From Boesenbergia rotunda (lineage: Eukaryota > Streptophyta > Magnoliopsida > Zingiberales > Zingiberaceae), in the NCBI GenBank assembly GCA_024364735.1, contig JAGFNQ010001126.1, positions 44,759 to 108,758 of the forward strand: a stretch of 64,000 nt of DNA, given 5' to 3'. Positions within the stretch are counted from its first letter, which is position 1; each line of letters starts with the position of its first letter. Shown piece by piece: positions 20,571 through 31,849 of this stretch. The position numbers were made by a program, and so were the translations under genes. The notes under the pieces are model-generated. The model searched no databases. It worked only from the letters and a program-made list of their open reading frames with translations, and was not told where the DNA came from.

Positions 20571-21488
20571 TATCGGTGATCGTGCAGTCAGCAAGAGGGG
20601 GTGAATTACCCCTGTAAATAAAAATAATCTTTTATTTTCCTTAACAAAGATGGAAGTTAGTTTATAAAAAGAAATAATAACATGAAAACAAAATAACCAA
20701 AAAGACAGAGGCGAATTACTTGGTTGCAACAAGAGTGGTTGCCAATCCAAAACATAAAATAGCACAATCTCCAGATGATCTCCTTGTGGGCGGAGAAGCG
20801 TCTTTATAGAGTTAGAACTCAGAGAACAGAGGAAAACATGAATAGAATTCGTATACAATTCGAATGATCAAAGTAACTGAGTTCTGGGGTCTATTTATAG
20901 ACCTAGTGAAGTTTATCCGGTTGTTGACGTGGCCTTACACGAGCGCCCGAGTGCACAGGGCACCTAATACGTGACTCCAGGGTTATCCTCGTCAAAACGG
21001 TTGCGGATGACTAGTTCTGGATGAAGTTTGACTTCTCGGGTGCCTGTGTTGATTGGGGCACCCAAGTCAATGAGGGCACCCCAATTCACGAGCGCCCGAG
21101 TTGTCACAGGCACCCGAATTGACTTTGGTCAACACTTTGCTGACCAATCTTTCGGCGGGTCTTCTTGGGTAACCTCAGGCCTTCCAGAGTTGGGCTTACC
21201 CGAATCCTTCTCCGGCCTTCTCCTTGAGCGTGCTTCCTCCCAGCTTCTCGTCCCTCAACGTTGCACGCGTCCTTCTCACTCCACCGATGTACTCTTCCGT
21301 AGACCTCCGCGTCCCTCGGATACATCAAGCCCGTTGGCTCCCTTCCCGTGTCATCCTTCTCGACCTCTACGTCGTCCGCTCGACTTTCTGTACTCCTAAA
21401 TTCTTACACACTTAGACACGGGGATGAAACACAACAAGACCTAATTTGATTCGGTTGACCACATCAAAATCCACCTGGGGTACTTATA
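20571..21488 (-). repeat. 5' LTR of the truncated copia element
   Basis: A 918-bp LTR followed by a PBS. In plus order it starts TATCGGTGATCG and ends GGTACTTATA; both terminal dinucleotides have decayed from TG/CA. It is the same family as the solo LTR at 6747-7680. A TATA box (minus strand TATAAATA) lies at 20892-20899. Upstream of it (20935-21120) are several GCGCCCGAG / GCACCC motifs. The frames at 21028-21415 are within the LTR and not genes. Confidence 0.8.
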
Positions 21489-22613
21489 TAAAGTGGACCA
21501 AAGTTTTACGTCTGAAATTTGTTCGGATCTTAAACTTGTTTGATTAATAGGTGGTTAATCTAATTGGATCTTATTAGATCACTGGGTTAATCTAATTGGA
21601 TCTTAGTGTTGGATTAATGGTTAATCTTATATTCATTTGGGTTTGTTCAAACAATCTCAAACTAAATAAAGCTCACAGGTTTTTATATCCACGTTTGTGT
21701 TTTCATTTGTATTTTGGATATGCATGGAAAAAAATAAATAAGAAACGTCTTCCTAGATGAGACTTGGAGACTGAGTTTATTTTTTGGAACACGATCTTAT
21801 CTGATAAGATCGTGTCAACTCTAAAAGTTAGGGTTGGGTCACAAATTTAAATAGTAGTTAATACTATGGCGTGAGTAACATGATTCTCCAATTATGCTCG
21901 AGAGATAGACGACGACTGTGCTCACATGGATACCATAGAGGTGAGAACATATTGATCATGCTCACATCAACTTCACTCTCCAATTTTGTAAAAAGGTTTT
22001 ACACATCAAGAGGTAATTCTAAACCCTAAATAAAAAAAAGATGATATAATATTTTTTAAAAATAAAATGTTCTTTTCAATAAGAAAATAAAAGACAAATT
22101 TTTATTTTTCTAAAGAGATTTTTATAACATATAAAATACATTGGAAAAAAGGTTTAAATTGATTTAGATGAAATACAAATAATTTTGATCAAGTGTAAAG
22201 AGTATTTTGATATAATAGTGCTAAGGGTTTAGAATTTAAGGTTTAGATTTTAAGATTTATGATTTAATTATAATTATGTAGTAACTATTTAGTAGTTTCT
22301 ATAACTTTTAAAGTGATTTTGATAAATTTAAATTGATTGGATGAATTTTAATTTTTTTTTAACAAGTTGATGAATTTTTTTATATAATAGTATTTAGATT
22401 TAAGATTTATAATTCAAAATTTTAAAGTTATAATTTAGGATTTCATTATAATTATGTAACAGTTACCAAAATAGTTTTTATAACTGTGTAGTATTTAGTG
22501 TTTTAAAGTGATATTTATCAATTTAAATTAATTTTGATGAATTTTAATTTTTTTTTATTAAGTGGGTAAAAAATATTTTGATATAATAATAATTTATACA
22601 TAATGTTCCGGAA
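21489..22613. other. AT-rich non-coding DNA with a hairpin and a tandem duplication
   Basis: No gene was recognised. A near-perfect inverted repeat with 13-bp arms lies at 21789-21815 (ACACGATCTTATC, one base, then its complement). A diverged duplication of about 190 bp covers roughly 22195-22385 and 22390-22590. Its shared blocks are AAGATTTATGATTTAAT-like, TAATTATGTA and TTAAAGTGAT...TTTAAATT...GATGAATTTTAATTTTTTTTT. Confidence 0.55.
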
Positions 22614-23376
22614 AGGAATCGACACGGACGACGAGTCACTAGAGCGCAGCCCACAAGGACGATGATAGGGAGAAGAAAATCACGCCCTACGAGATTAACA
22701 TAAGCGTTAATGGGAACACACCGGAGGTTTTCTGACGGAGCCCACTCCGACGCTCAAGTCAAAATCTGGATCACTTGCAGGAGGACAACGAGGAAGTAGA
22801 ATATTTGTGAGTTCAAAGAGCGTACCCCTTTTACCTGCGTGTCGAAACACTTTATATATCTGAGGGCTTGGTCATACGTGTCTCCACGTTCCGTAATCGT
22901 CGGTTACATGATAACTTTTAGGTAACGACCGCAGTGATTATTAAGGCCTTAATTGTCGCGTGTAGCAGACAATAATTATCTGACAACTTTCCTGATCTGG
23001 CAAGAGGAATGGTTACTTGAAGTCGGACTATCTGGTGTATTGACCTTTTGACTCCGCTCTCCCGAGTTAGTCCCGGGGTGTCCCCTCCTGGGATGGCCTC
23101 GGGGGTCTATCCTCCCGAGGTGGTATCAGGAGCCTAAGGCCCGGCCTGGCCTCGGGCACCTGTCCTCCCGAGGTGGTCTTGGGAGATTAATGCCCAGTCT
23201 GACCTCGGGCGCCCATCCTCCCAAGATGGTCTCGAGAGCCGATGGCTTGGCCTGACCTCGGACGTTTATCATCCCGAGGTAGTCTCGAGGGCTCGACCCC
23301 AGCTTCTATGTTCAGTGGACCCTGACACGTAGCTTCCATGTGCCACGTGTCAACCTTGGGATGCTCAACCTCATTA
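22614..23376 (-). repeat. 3' LTR of gypsy copy A
   Basis: A 763-bp LTR starting TGTTCCGGAAAGG in plus order and ending AACCTCATTA, where the terminal TG/CA has decayed. It is homologous to 12915-13895 and 51761-52407. It carries about four copies of the GAGGTGGTCTCGGGAG-type repeat near 23110-23300. Confidence 0.8.
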
Positions 23377-23391
23377 CAAGTCCCTCCCTTC
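23377..23391 (-). promoter_or_regulatory. Polypurine tract of gypsy copy A
   Basis: The minus strand reads GAAGGGAGGGACTTG immediately before the LTR start. The same tract sits at the same place in copy C (13896-13910). Confidence 0.65.
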
Positions 23392-23820
23392 AAGTATAAT
23401 TGAAGGAAGTGTGGCTGAATGATTAAACTAATGGTGTAACGAAGGGAAGCTGTGCATCTATGGGTCCATATATCCATTACCTCCCTGTTGCTGGCTCGTC
23501 GAGTTTGAGGAATCGAAACATTCGTCTTGGGGCCCGAGGCAGTCTTTTGAGTTAACCAAAAAATCCCTGCGAGTTTTGAGGTGGGGTCATGATTGTTGTC
23601 CATCCACCATTAAAAGCGCATGGGGTCTCTTAATGGCGACAAAACAAGTCCGTGAATGTAGCTTTGCCACGCTTCCAAGTATCTCCTTCGCAATCTCCTG
23701 CTGACGCGCACTGCAGGGACATACCAAGCAACGACCTTAAAGAGAGGTGGCACTTGAGATGGGCGGTCATCACCGTCCATGTGTCGTGCTCCCATTGTCC
23801 GCATGAGGGTGGCTTCTTCC

Positions 23821-23828
23821 CTATAAAA
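23821..23828 (+). promoter_or_regulatory. Putative TATA box of the antisense gene
   Basis: CTATAAAA on the plus strand lies 151 bp upstream of the ATG at 23979. It is followed by a pyrimidine-rich leader. It points away from the element's own LTR promoter and so would drive the antisense gene. Copy C lacks exactly this segment. Confidence 0.5.
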
Positions 23829-24709
23829 ACGAGGAGGCGAAGATGTTCGCCCGCATTCTTGCATCGTCAATTAGCAGAGTTTGTGCCCGTTCACTAGGAC
23901 TCTACCTTGTTAAGGCTTCTTCCTCACTCGTAAGTTCTCCTCTTCCCCCATCTTCTTCTCCTTATCTCCATAAAAGTCATGGGCAAGGAAGAGAAGAAGG
24001 ACCAAAGTAGGAAGGATAAACCAGAGAAGGAGGAGGCTTACCAACCGGAGTGGTACAAAGCCACCTCCTCTAGGGTTAAGCTAGAGACCCTCCAAGTCGC
24101 CCGCGAACTGTACGACATTCCAAAGGAACTGCAGGTGAAAGTTCCTAGGGGTAGACCAGTCTCCTGTAGAACCTCCCCTTCGGTTTTTATCTTCTTCCTA
24201 GGGCAAGTAGAATTAGGGCTTCGCTTTCCCCTTCCACCTTTTTTTATGAGCATCGTCTCATATTTTAACATCCCTCTTCATTAGATGGTTCCCAATGCCT
24301 TCGCCTAGATAAGCGGGGCGTTCATCCTTTTCAAACTTTTCGACATTCCCTTGACCCCCCGCTTTTTCCATTTCTTTTTCCTCCTAACCCAAGCATCCAG
24401 GGGAGCTTTTAGTTTCACGTCTCGCCCCAGTCATAGGTTCATAAGGAGTCTTCCTTCCTCTCATAAGGGATGGAAGGAACGTCTTTTCTTTATTCAACTA
24501 CCCCAACGCCCCTTCAATCCCGTTCATTGGAGGGAGAGTCTACTCAGCCGTCCCAGAGCTAGGCGACTTCCAACAGGATCCGGGCTACCAGCGGGCTAGG
24601 AGCATCCTATCCGGAATGGAGTTTAGCGGTCACGGCTTGGTGCAGAGTGACAAACTGATGTACCAGGTGGGACTCAGTTCTAAGGCCACCAGCAAAAGTC
24701 ACAGTCTCG

Positions 24710-24774
24710 GTAAGGTAATATTTGTATAGATGCTCGTTAATTCTAACTGATGTTTTGTTGCTTTTGTACTGTAG
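24710..24774 (+). other. Intron 1 of the antisense gene (65 bp)
   Basis: Donor CTCG|GTAAGG, acceptor TACTGTAG|AGGACA, with a T-rich 3' half. Removing it joins SL-E-DNM in frame. Plant introns this short are near the minimum but common. Confidence 0.65.
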
Positions 24775-25614
24775 AGGACAACATGCTATCTCGGGCAATG
24801 AACATGATACTCAAGTGAGATTAGGCCAACGAACAGGCCTTGGCCCCCTCCTGCTCCCACCACCTCGGTGGCCGACTTGGCTGAAGAATTGCAGGAGACA
24901 GCGTAGCAGCCCGACGACCCAGGAGCAACAGAGTGGGCCCATGACCAAGGGACGCCGAAGCGGTCCAACGACCAAGGAGCCGAGCCCTCCCCCAATCTCC
25001 CTGAGATGGGAGGTGATGAGAAAGAACCGGTGCCTTAGGTTGGTCCGTCAACGGTTGAAGCAGTCAGGAAGAAGAGGCAGAAACGCCTCGCCAAGCGGCC
25101 GACCTCTTAGAGGAAGTTGAGGAAACTCACACCTCCCGAGCTTCCAACGGTTGCTGAGGATGAGGAGGACACGATGCCCCTCTCCAAGCATTTTAAGCGG
25201 ATGACACCTCCCGCTGCAGGGCATTAGGCCACCGCCACCACTCCAGCCAATCCCTCAAACGCACTAAGAGGAAAGCAGGTGGTGTCAACAAAGCCCCAGC
25301 TGACGACCGTGCGCCTATGCCGGAAGGTCCAGGCAGTAGAGGAGGCGACCTCTAGGGGTCCTAAACCGATGCAGTTGAGGGAGGCCACCTCCGGGGGTCC
25401 CGCTTCTGAGGGAGCATCCAGTTCTGAGGAGGACGTCCCGGGCCCTTCGACATTGCCTCCCGGGGCACCTTCCATCCAACTTATCCCCCGTTCCAGTGAT
25501 GTCGTCTCTACAAGGAGTCGGGGTGAAGAGCCGAGGAGCCGAGAGGATGCCAGAGGGAGGATCTCCAGTGACAAGGCTGGACCCCTCGCCAACTTGTACG
25601 AATCCCTACTAAAG

Positions 25615-25679
25615 GTAAAGAGGTCTTATTTTATGTCACAAGCTTGATCCTTTTTAATTCTTGTTTTTCACTATGGTAG
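25615..25679 (+). other. Intron 2 of the antisense gene (65 bp)
   Basis: Donor AAAG|GTAAAG, acceptor ATGGTAG|AATGC, with a T-rich tract before the acceptor. Removing it joins ESLLK to NAHDCLITG in frame. Confidence 0.65.
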
Positions 25680-26380
25680 AATGCTCACGACTGTCTCATC
25701 ACGGGTAGTCAATTATACTCCCAGCGAGAGATTGAAGCCCTGCTCCAACAAGTAATCTAATTGGAGGCGGAGGTCTACCGCGCCCGCGAGGAGGGCTTAA
25801 TGCAGGCGGAGGTCAGCAGGAGCTTACGGGTTAAGGTAGAGCACTACCTAGACTCCCTGCTGACCTCCCAATCTTCTCATCACATTGCGCACCACCGGGT
25901 GGTCTTCCTAAGCAAGGCAACGAAGATACTTACTGACGAAGTGGACCACCAGGTGGATGGGAGGAAGCAGGTCGAGGAGCGGGAGGCCAAGTTGGTCGAA
26001 GACCTCCGCCAGTTGCAGGGCAACTTGGAGCAAGCCCAGTTGCAGCTCCAAGAGGCAAGGCAGTTCGAGACCAGCACTCTTCCGAGGCCACTGAGCTGAG
26101 GACGAGCTGGGACACAGCTATAGAAGAACTTCAAAAATACAAAGCTGATGAAGAGTCCCGGCGGGCAGAGTTAGAGGCGGTGTTCAAAGCTAAATTCCTC
26201 CAGTCGGATGAATTTGGTGACCTCCTAGCAAGCTAAGTGTTGAAACTTCTGAAGCAGGGCTTCAACAGGGCGATCCAGCAGATCCGACAAGCGAGAGTGT
26301 TGAAGACGGACATTGACCTCAATTTCCTCAGTGTTAGTCAGGCCTGGGATGAGTTACCCCCTGAAGAGAAGGAGTTGTAG

Positions 26381-27059
26381 ATGTATTTTTATTTTTGTGT
26401 ACTCCAAATGTACTCCTCCATTTTGAATGAGACACTCTTGCCCCATTATTCTTTGTCGCCTAACTATGCCTTTTATTCAAGTATCTATACACATGTATCC
26501 TACTTTATTTTCTCTTATTCAGCTGTGGTTTGTGAAATAAATTTTGAATTGAATGAAGCCTATCCGTCTCCCATGCTTTCTTCCTTTTGTATCTTGAGCT
26601 TGCTCCGTGTTATCCTGGGTGGCTTTTGTCCAGTTCCATGTAGCCTCTACCAAACAATCCTTAAGGGTAAAGGGATGAGTGACAGCCACACTAGGAGATG
26701 GAGTCTAGCTCTCCATATCAGTAAGACCTGGAAGGAGCCCCAACCGAGAAGAATGAACTGTAACTGACATTTTTCTATACTTCTTTTTGTACTCTGGCTT
26801 TTACTTCTTTGTTTCTTTGTACTTTGGCTTTCATTCATCATTACCGTCTCACTACCGATTTGTCGTGTACTCTCCTTGGCCACCTCACGGCAGACCTACC
26901 ATCAAGGGAGAGATGAGGCACCCGTGTGTGGCTAAGGGTCTATGTGAGCAATGAAAGGACTCAGCCCGCTTAATAAATCAGCTAGGCTGATTTGTTTCCG
27001 GCGTCGGCGGTCATTCATTAATGCATGGCTTAAGCTAAGTAACGCTTGGTCGAGTACTC
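26381..27059 (+). other. 3' region of the antisense gene
   Basis: T-rich untranslated-type sequence after the stop at 26378-26380, with an AATAAA at 26536-26541. A related region follows the antisense gene in copy B (45185-45290, TTTGAATGTACTC and AACTTTGAATGA). The short open frames here are not supported as genes. Confidence 0.5.
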
Positions 27060-27970
27060 TCAGTGCAACGACCAGGGCTACTGACTGGGCATCCACAACA
27101 CTACAGCCAAACCTACTCACCTCGGGCATCTGTAGCACCACGGGGTAGTAGGGTTTTTTCAACTCATGGTCGGGCATCCGCAGCACCACGACCAGGCCTA
27201 CTCACCTCGGGCATCCGCAGCACCACGAGGTAGTAGGGTTTTTTCAGCTCTTGGCTGGGCATCCACAACAACATGAGGTAGTAGGGTTTTTATCAGCTCC
27301 TGGCTGGGCATCCGCAACACCACGAGCCAGGCCTACTCACCTCGGGCATCCACAACACCTCGAGATAGTAGGGCTTTTTCAGCTCCTGGTCGGGCATCCG
27401 CAGCACCACGAGCCAGGCCTACTCACCTTGGGTATCCGCAACACCACGAGGTAGTAGGGTTTTTTCAGCTCCTGGTCGGGTATCTGCAGCACCACAAGCT
27501 AGGCCAACTCACCTCGGGCATCCGCAACACCACGAGGTAGTAGGGTTTTTTTAGCTCCTGGCCGGGCATCTGCAGTACCATGAGCCAGGCCTACTCACTT
27601 TGGGCATCCGCAGCACCACGAGGTAGTAGGGTTTTCTCAACTCTTGGTCGGGCATCCGCAGCACCACGAGCTAGGCCTACTTACCTCGAACATCCGCAGC
27701 ACCTCGAGGTAGTAGGGTTTTTTCAGCTCCTGGCCGGGCATCCACAGCACCACGGCCAGGCCTACTCACCTCGGGCATCCACAGCACCACGAGGTTGTAG
27801 GGTTTTTCAGCTCCTGGCAGGGCATCCGCAGCACCACGAGCCAAACCTACTCACCTCGAGCATCCACAACATCACGAGGTAGTAGGGTATTTTTAGCTCC
27901 TGGCTGGACATCCGCAGCACCATGAGTCAGGCCTACTCACCTCGGGCATCCGCAGCACCACGAGGTAGTT
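27060..27970. repeat. Tandem array of ~86-bp units, gypsy copy A
   Basis: About ten units contain CTCACCTCGGGCATCC, GCAGCACCACGAGGTAG, TAGGGTTTTTTCAGCTCC and TGGTCGGGCATCC. Each unit holds the core GGGCATCCGCAGCACCACGA twice, so a half-unit of about 43 bp is visible. It lies between the end of pol and the 3' end of the antisense gene. Homologous arrays lie at the same place in copy B (45500-46420) and copy G (62645-63310). Confidence 0.9.
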
Positions 27971-28084
27971 GGGTTTTTAGGCAATTTCATTAGCTCTTTA
28001 TAGTGAGACATCTTGTTTATTTTATGATTGACACTGCAAGGTAGCAAAAATACATAAACAAGTACATATTGTATCTTACAAATC

Positions 28085-31000
28085 TCACCGAGTACGATAT
28101 GGTTGGAGGTATTTGGCATGCCACGGTCTCTCAAGCTTCTTGCCCTTATCATCTTGTAGATAGTAGCTACCTCCAGCGAGCTTTTTGACGACTATGTAAG
28201 GTCCGCTCCGCTGCGGCTTGAGTTTTCCGGGCTCGCCTACCGGCTTGATTCTTTTCCAGACCTTGTCCCCCGACTTGAAAAGCCTAGACGATTACTCGGC
28301 AATTGTATGCTTGTTGCATACGCTATCTGTATGCCACTAGCCGGGTAGCTCCTTTGTCTCGCACCTCTGACACAACGTTTAGGTCAATCAGCCGTTCTTG
28401 ATCATTCTCCTCCTTCATATAGTCCTGCCACCGGGTTGACTCCTCACCGACTTCCACCGGAATCACTGCCTCCACTCCATATATGAGCTGAAAGGGACTC
28501 TGACTGTTCCTTCCTTAGAGTGGTGTGGTAGGACCATAGAATGCTGGGGAGCTCATCGACCCAGCTACCTCCAACGTGATCCAGCTTTATCTTAAGCCCC
28601 CTGATGATCTCTCGGTTAACGACCTCTGCTTGGCCATTACCCTGGGGGTATGTGACTGACGTGAAGACTTGGCGAATACCCAGTCCTTCACACCATTCTT
28701 TGAGTTTGCGCCCTGCAAACTGTCTGTCATTATTCGACATCAATTTGTGAGGGATGTCGTACCTACAACAATGCCCCTCCACAGGATCTTCATCACTGCA
28801 GCCTTCGTGATGTGTGCAAGAGGCTCAGCTTCCACTCATTTAGAAAAATAATCCACCAGAACCAGCAAGAACTTCTTCTGTTGGGGTCCGATTAGAAAGG
28901 GACCCACAATGTCTATTCCCCACTGATCAAATGGGCAAGAGATTATGGAGACTCAAAGCAGCTCAGCCGGGCGGTGAATGATATGTTGATGCCTTTGACA
29001 TGCCTCACATCCAGCGACGAACTTGAGGGCATCTGCTTGCAACGTTAGCCAAAAGTGTCCTGCCAGGATGATCTTCTTTGTCAAGGATCTTCCCCCAATA
29101 TAGCTCCCGTAAATGCATTCGTGGACTTCTCGCATGATGTAGTCGGCTTCCTTTGGTCTGACACACTTAAGTAATGGTCGGGTGAAGGCTCTCTTATATC
29201 TGACTAGCATAAATCTAGAAGCCCGATGACGAAATAGTCAACTCCTTTATCATCAGTTGGCGTGTTCCCACTCCATAGGAACTCACATAAGGTTATCACT
29301 AGTTAATGTAGTGCCCTCGGTCTTTCTTCGATCTGAGCTACCGTTCCTTCTGTAGTACTGGGCTCGTCCAACGTCCACGAGGTAATGGAGCTAGCTAACT
29401 TAACTAGCTTGCTCGCTTTGACATTGTATGCTCGGGAGATCTTCTGCAGAATGACCTCCATGAAGGAGGATCATAGCTGCTCATAGATGACCACGTACTT
29501 CTGAAGACGCTCGTTCTTTATTTCGAATTCACCCTTTATCTTTTGGGTGACGAGCTAAGAGTCCGAATGTAGGATGACCCAAGAAGCTCCCACCTGCTTA
29601 GCTACTTGTAAGCTTGCTAGAATTGCCTCGTACTCGCTTCGTTGTTGGTAGCTCAGAAGTGGAGATGGATGGATAAATGCAATGTATCTCCCTTGGGAGA
29701 AATCATTAGCACTCCGACTCCGCTGTGTTTGCTGTTGGAGGAACCATCGACGTAGACTTTCCATATTCCATCAGCTTCAGGCTCCGGGATGGCTTTGAGC
29801 ATGAAATCAGCGAGAGCTTGAGCCTCAATGGCAGTGCGGGGATGGTACTCAATCCCATACTCGCTCAGCTATCCACTTGATCAACCAACCCGAGGCTTCA
29901 GGATTGGTGAGGACGCGCCCAAGCGGGCTATTGGTGAGTACCACAATGGGATGCGCTAAGAAGTATGGCCTGAGCCTCTGGGCCATTAGTACCATAGCAT
30001 AGGCCAACTTCTCCATGGTAGTATATCGTGTCTCGGCTCCCTTCAGGAGATGTCCAAGGAAGTAGACTAGGTATTGAACAATGTCTTCTTCTCGAATGAG
30101 CGCCGAGCCCACTGCTTGTTCAGCCGCGGACAGGTAGACGAACAACGTTTCTCCCTCCAATGGCTGTAAAGGATTGAGAGTTTGGCGAGATATGTTTTCA
30201 AATCCGTGAAAGCTTTCTCGCACTGGTCATCCCATTCGAACTTGACTGTCTTCCTCAGAATTTTGAAGAACGACAGGGTCCTATCAGCGGACTTGGATAT
30301 GAACCTGGATAGGGTCGTAATTCTGCCATTCAGTCGTTGTACACCCTTGAAGTTGCGAGGAGATGGCATGTCAAGGATGACCTTCACTTTTTCGGAATTA
30401 GCCTCAATCCCCTCTTTGTCACCATATACCCCAAGAACCGGCCACTCTTCACCCCGAACAAAAACTTAGCCGGGTTCAGCTTCAGCTTGTTGGCCTCAGG
30501 ATGGCGAAAGTCTCTTCTAGGTAGGCTATCATGTCTTTCCCCTTGTCTATCTTGACCAGGATATCATCTACATAGACTTCGATGTTCCTCCCTATCTGGT
30601 GCCGGAAGACCTTGTCCATCATCCGTTGATAGGTTGCCCCTGCGTTGCGCAACCCAAATGGCATAACATTGTTGTAGTAAGTACCATCTGTTGTCATAAA
30701 ACTGACCTTTTCTTAGTCCTTCAAGAGTGAGAGAAACTTGGTGATATCCCTGGTAAGCATCAGCATCGAAATAAACTCACAACCAGAGGTGGAATCTACC
30801 AATCAATCTATTAAGGTAAGGGTAGCAGTATTTAAGGCAGACTTTATTTAAATTTCTAAAATCGATACAAACCCGCAATTTACCACCGAGCTTAGGGACT
30901 AGTACTACATTAGCCAACCAAGTTGGGAATTAAACCTCTCTTATGTGTCTGACCTTCAACAACTTGGCAACTTCCTCTCTGATGACCTTGTCCTGCTTGG

Positions 31001-31849
31001 GCGCAAAATGTCATCACTTTTGCTTCACCGGTGGGGCTCCGAGGGTTATATGCAAGTGATGCATGGCCAAGGCTGGGGGGACTCCTTTGATCTCTTCGGT
31101 TGCCCACGCAAACATGTCCTGATGGTTCTATAAGCAGCCAATCAGACGACTTCTCAGCTCTAGCGTAAGGTTGACAACAATCCTTGTAACCCCTCCCGTC
31201 TATTGAGGATGGATCTGGACCTCTTCGCTCTCGACCTCCCTCTGATCTTCTTTGGGTCCTTCCTCCTCTCGAGGGTCGGCGAGGTTGATTTGTAGCGTTT
31301 CATGAGCCCTCGGGTGTTTGCGGACTTCCGACCTGACCTCCCCACTGTAGCATCGCCGGGAAGCTAGTTGATCCCCTTTGACCTCGCCCACTAGTTCACC
31401 CACTGGGAACTTGATTTTCTGGTGGTAGACTGAGACCACTGCCTAGAATGTGCTAAGAGTCGGACACCAGGATGGCGTTGTAGGACGATGAAGCATCTAC
31501 GACCATGAAGGGAGTCCTTCTCGTCCTCTCCAACGCGTCATCTCCCAATGACAGGGATAGGGAGATTTGCCCTATCGGCTGCACTCGGTATCCGGTGAAG
31601 CTGAAGAGTAGAGTGGAGATTGGATGAAGCTCATCCTCATCGATTTGCATCTAGTCCAGGGTCACCTTGTACAGGATGTTGACAAAACTACCTGTATTCA
31701 CGAAAACGCGCTTAACCTCATAATTTATAATGCATGCGAGAATTACCAGTGTGTCTTCATGGGGGGCTTCCACGTCTTCCAGGTCTTCAGGGCCGAAGGA
31801 GATAACAGGGCTCTTGCGCTGGCTACTGCTCGTCCCGCTGGCTACTGCT
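28085..31849 (-). pseudogene. Gypsy copy A pol polyprotein (PR-RT-RH-INT), degenerate
   Basis: Minus-strand blocks in order. Protease region 31849-31450: the catalytic motif is NTGS instead of DTGS near 31700, then LHPISTLLFSFTGYRVQPIGQ and FMVVDASSSYNAIL. RT about 30960-30400: VMPFGLRNAGATYQRMMDKVF and VYVDDILVK. RT connection and RNase H about 30390-29500: CEKAFTDLKTYLAKL, ETRYTTMEKLAYAMV, YQQRSEYEAILASLQVAKQ. Integrase 29210-28440: H2C2 zinc finger (FVAGCEACQRHQH), FDQWGIDIVGPF, YFSKWVEAEPLA, LIYGVEAVIPVEVG. The C terminus LERPWHAKYLQPYRTR stops at 28085. There are many frameshifts and stops, and the protease Asp is lost, so it is inactive. Confidence 0.85.

Larger units (their letters stand above)
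23979..26380 (+). pseudogene. Spliced accessory gene antisense to gypsy pol (Transposase_28 / gypsy-type domain)
   Basis: Three exons on the plus strand: 23979-24709, 24775-25614 and 25680-26380, joined by two 65-bp GT-AG introns. Splicing is supported by codon continuity: SL-E-DNMLSRAMN across intron 1 and YESLLK-NAHDCLITGSQLYSQREIEALL across intron 2. Exon 1 begins MGKEEKKDQSRKDKPEKEEA. It carries the 'putative gypsy type transposon' domain: LGLRFPLPPFF, SGAFILFKLFDIPLT, SHKGWKERLFFI. Exon 2 is Pro/Ser/Gly-rich and low complexity. Exon 3 is a Glu/Gln-rich coiled coil ending LKQGFNRAIQQIRQA...EEKEL. Stops at 24282 and 24306 (both TAG), a frameshift before about 24560, and further breaks in exon 2 disable it. 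Its role in the retrotransposon life cycle is unknown. Confidence 0.7.
22614..31849 (-). mobile_element. Ty3-gypsy element copy A (Tat-like), 5' end missing
   Basis: On the minus strand, from right to left: part of the protease region, RT, RNase H and integrase (31849-28085), then a tandem array (27060-27970), then an accessory gene on the opposite strand (23979-26380), a PPT and the 3' LTR (22614-23376). Gag and the 5' LTR are absent because a copia LTR begins at 31850. An extra antisense gene and tandem repeats between pol and the 3' LTR are known from the Tat/Ogre/Grande group of Ty3-gypsy elements. The lineage call rests on that architecture. Confidence 0.75.

Noticed and set aside
24351..24599. 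Separate small gene of 82 codons
   Set aside because: Same frame as the upstream segment from 23979, separated only by two TAG codons. It is part of exon 1 of the antisense gene.
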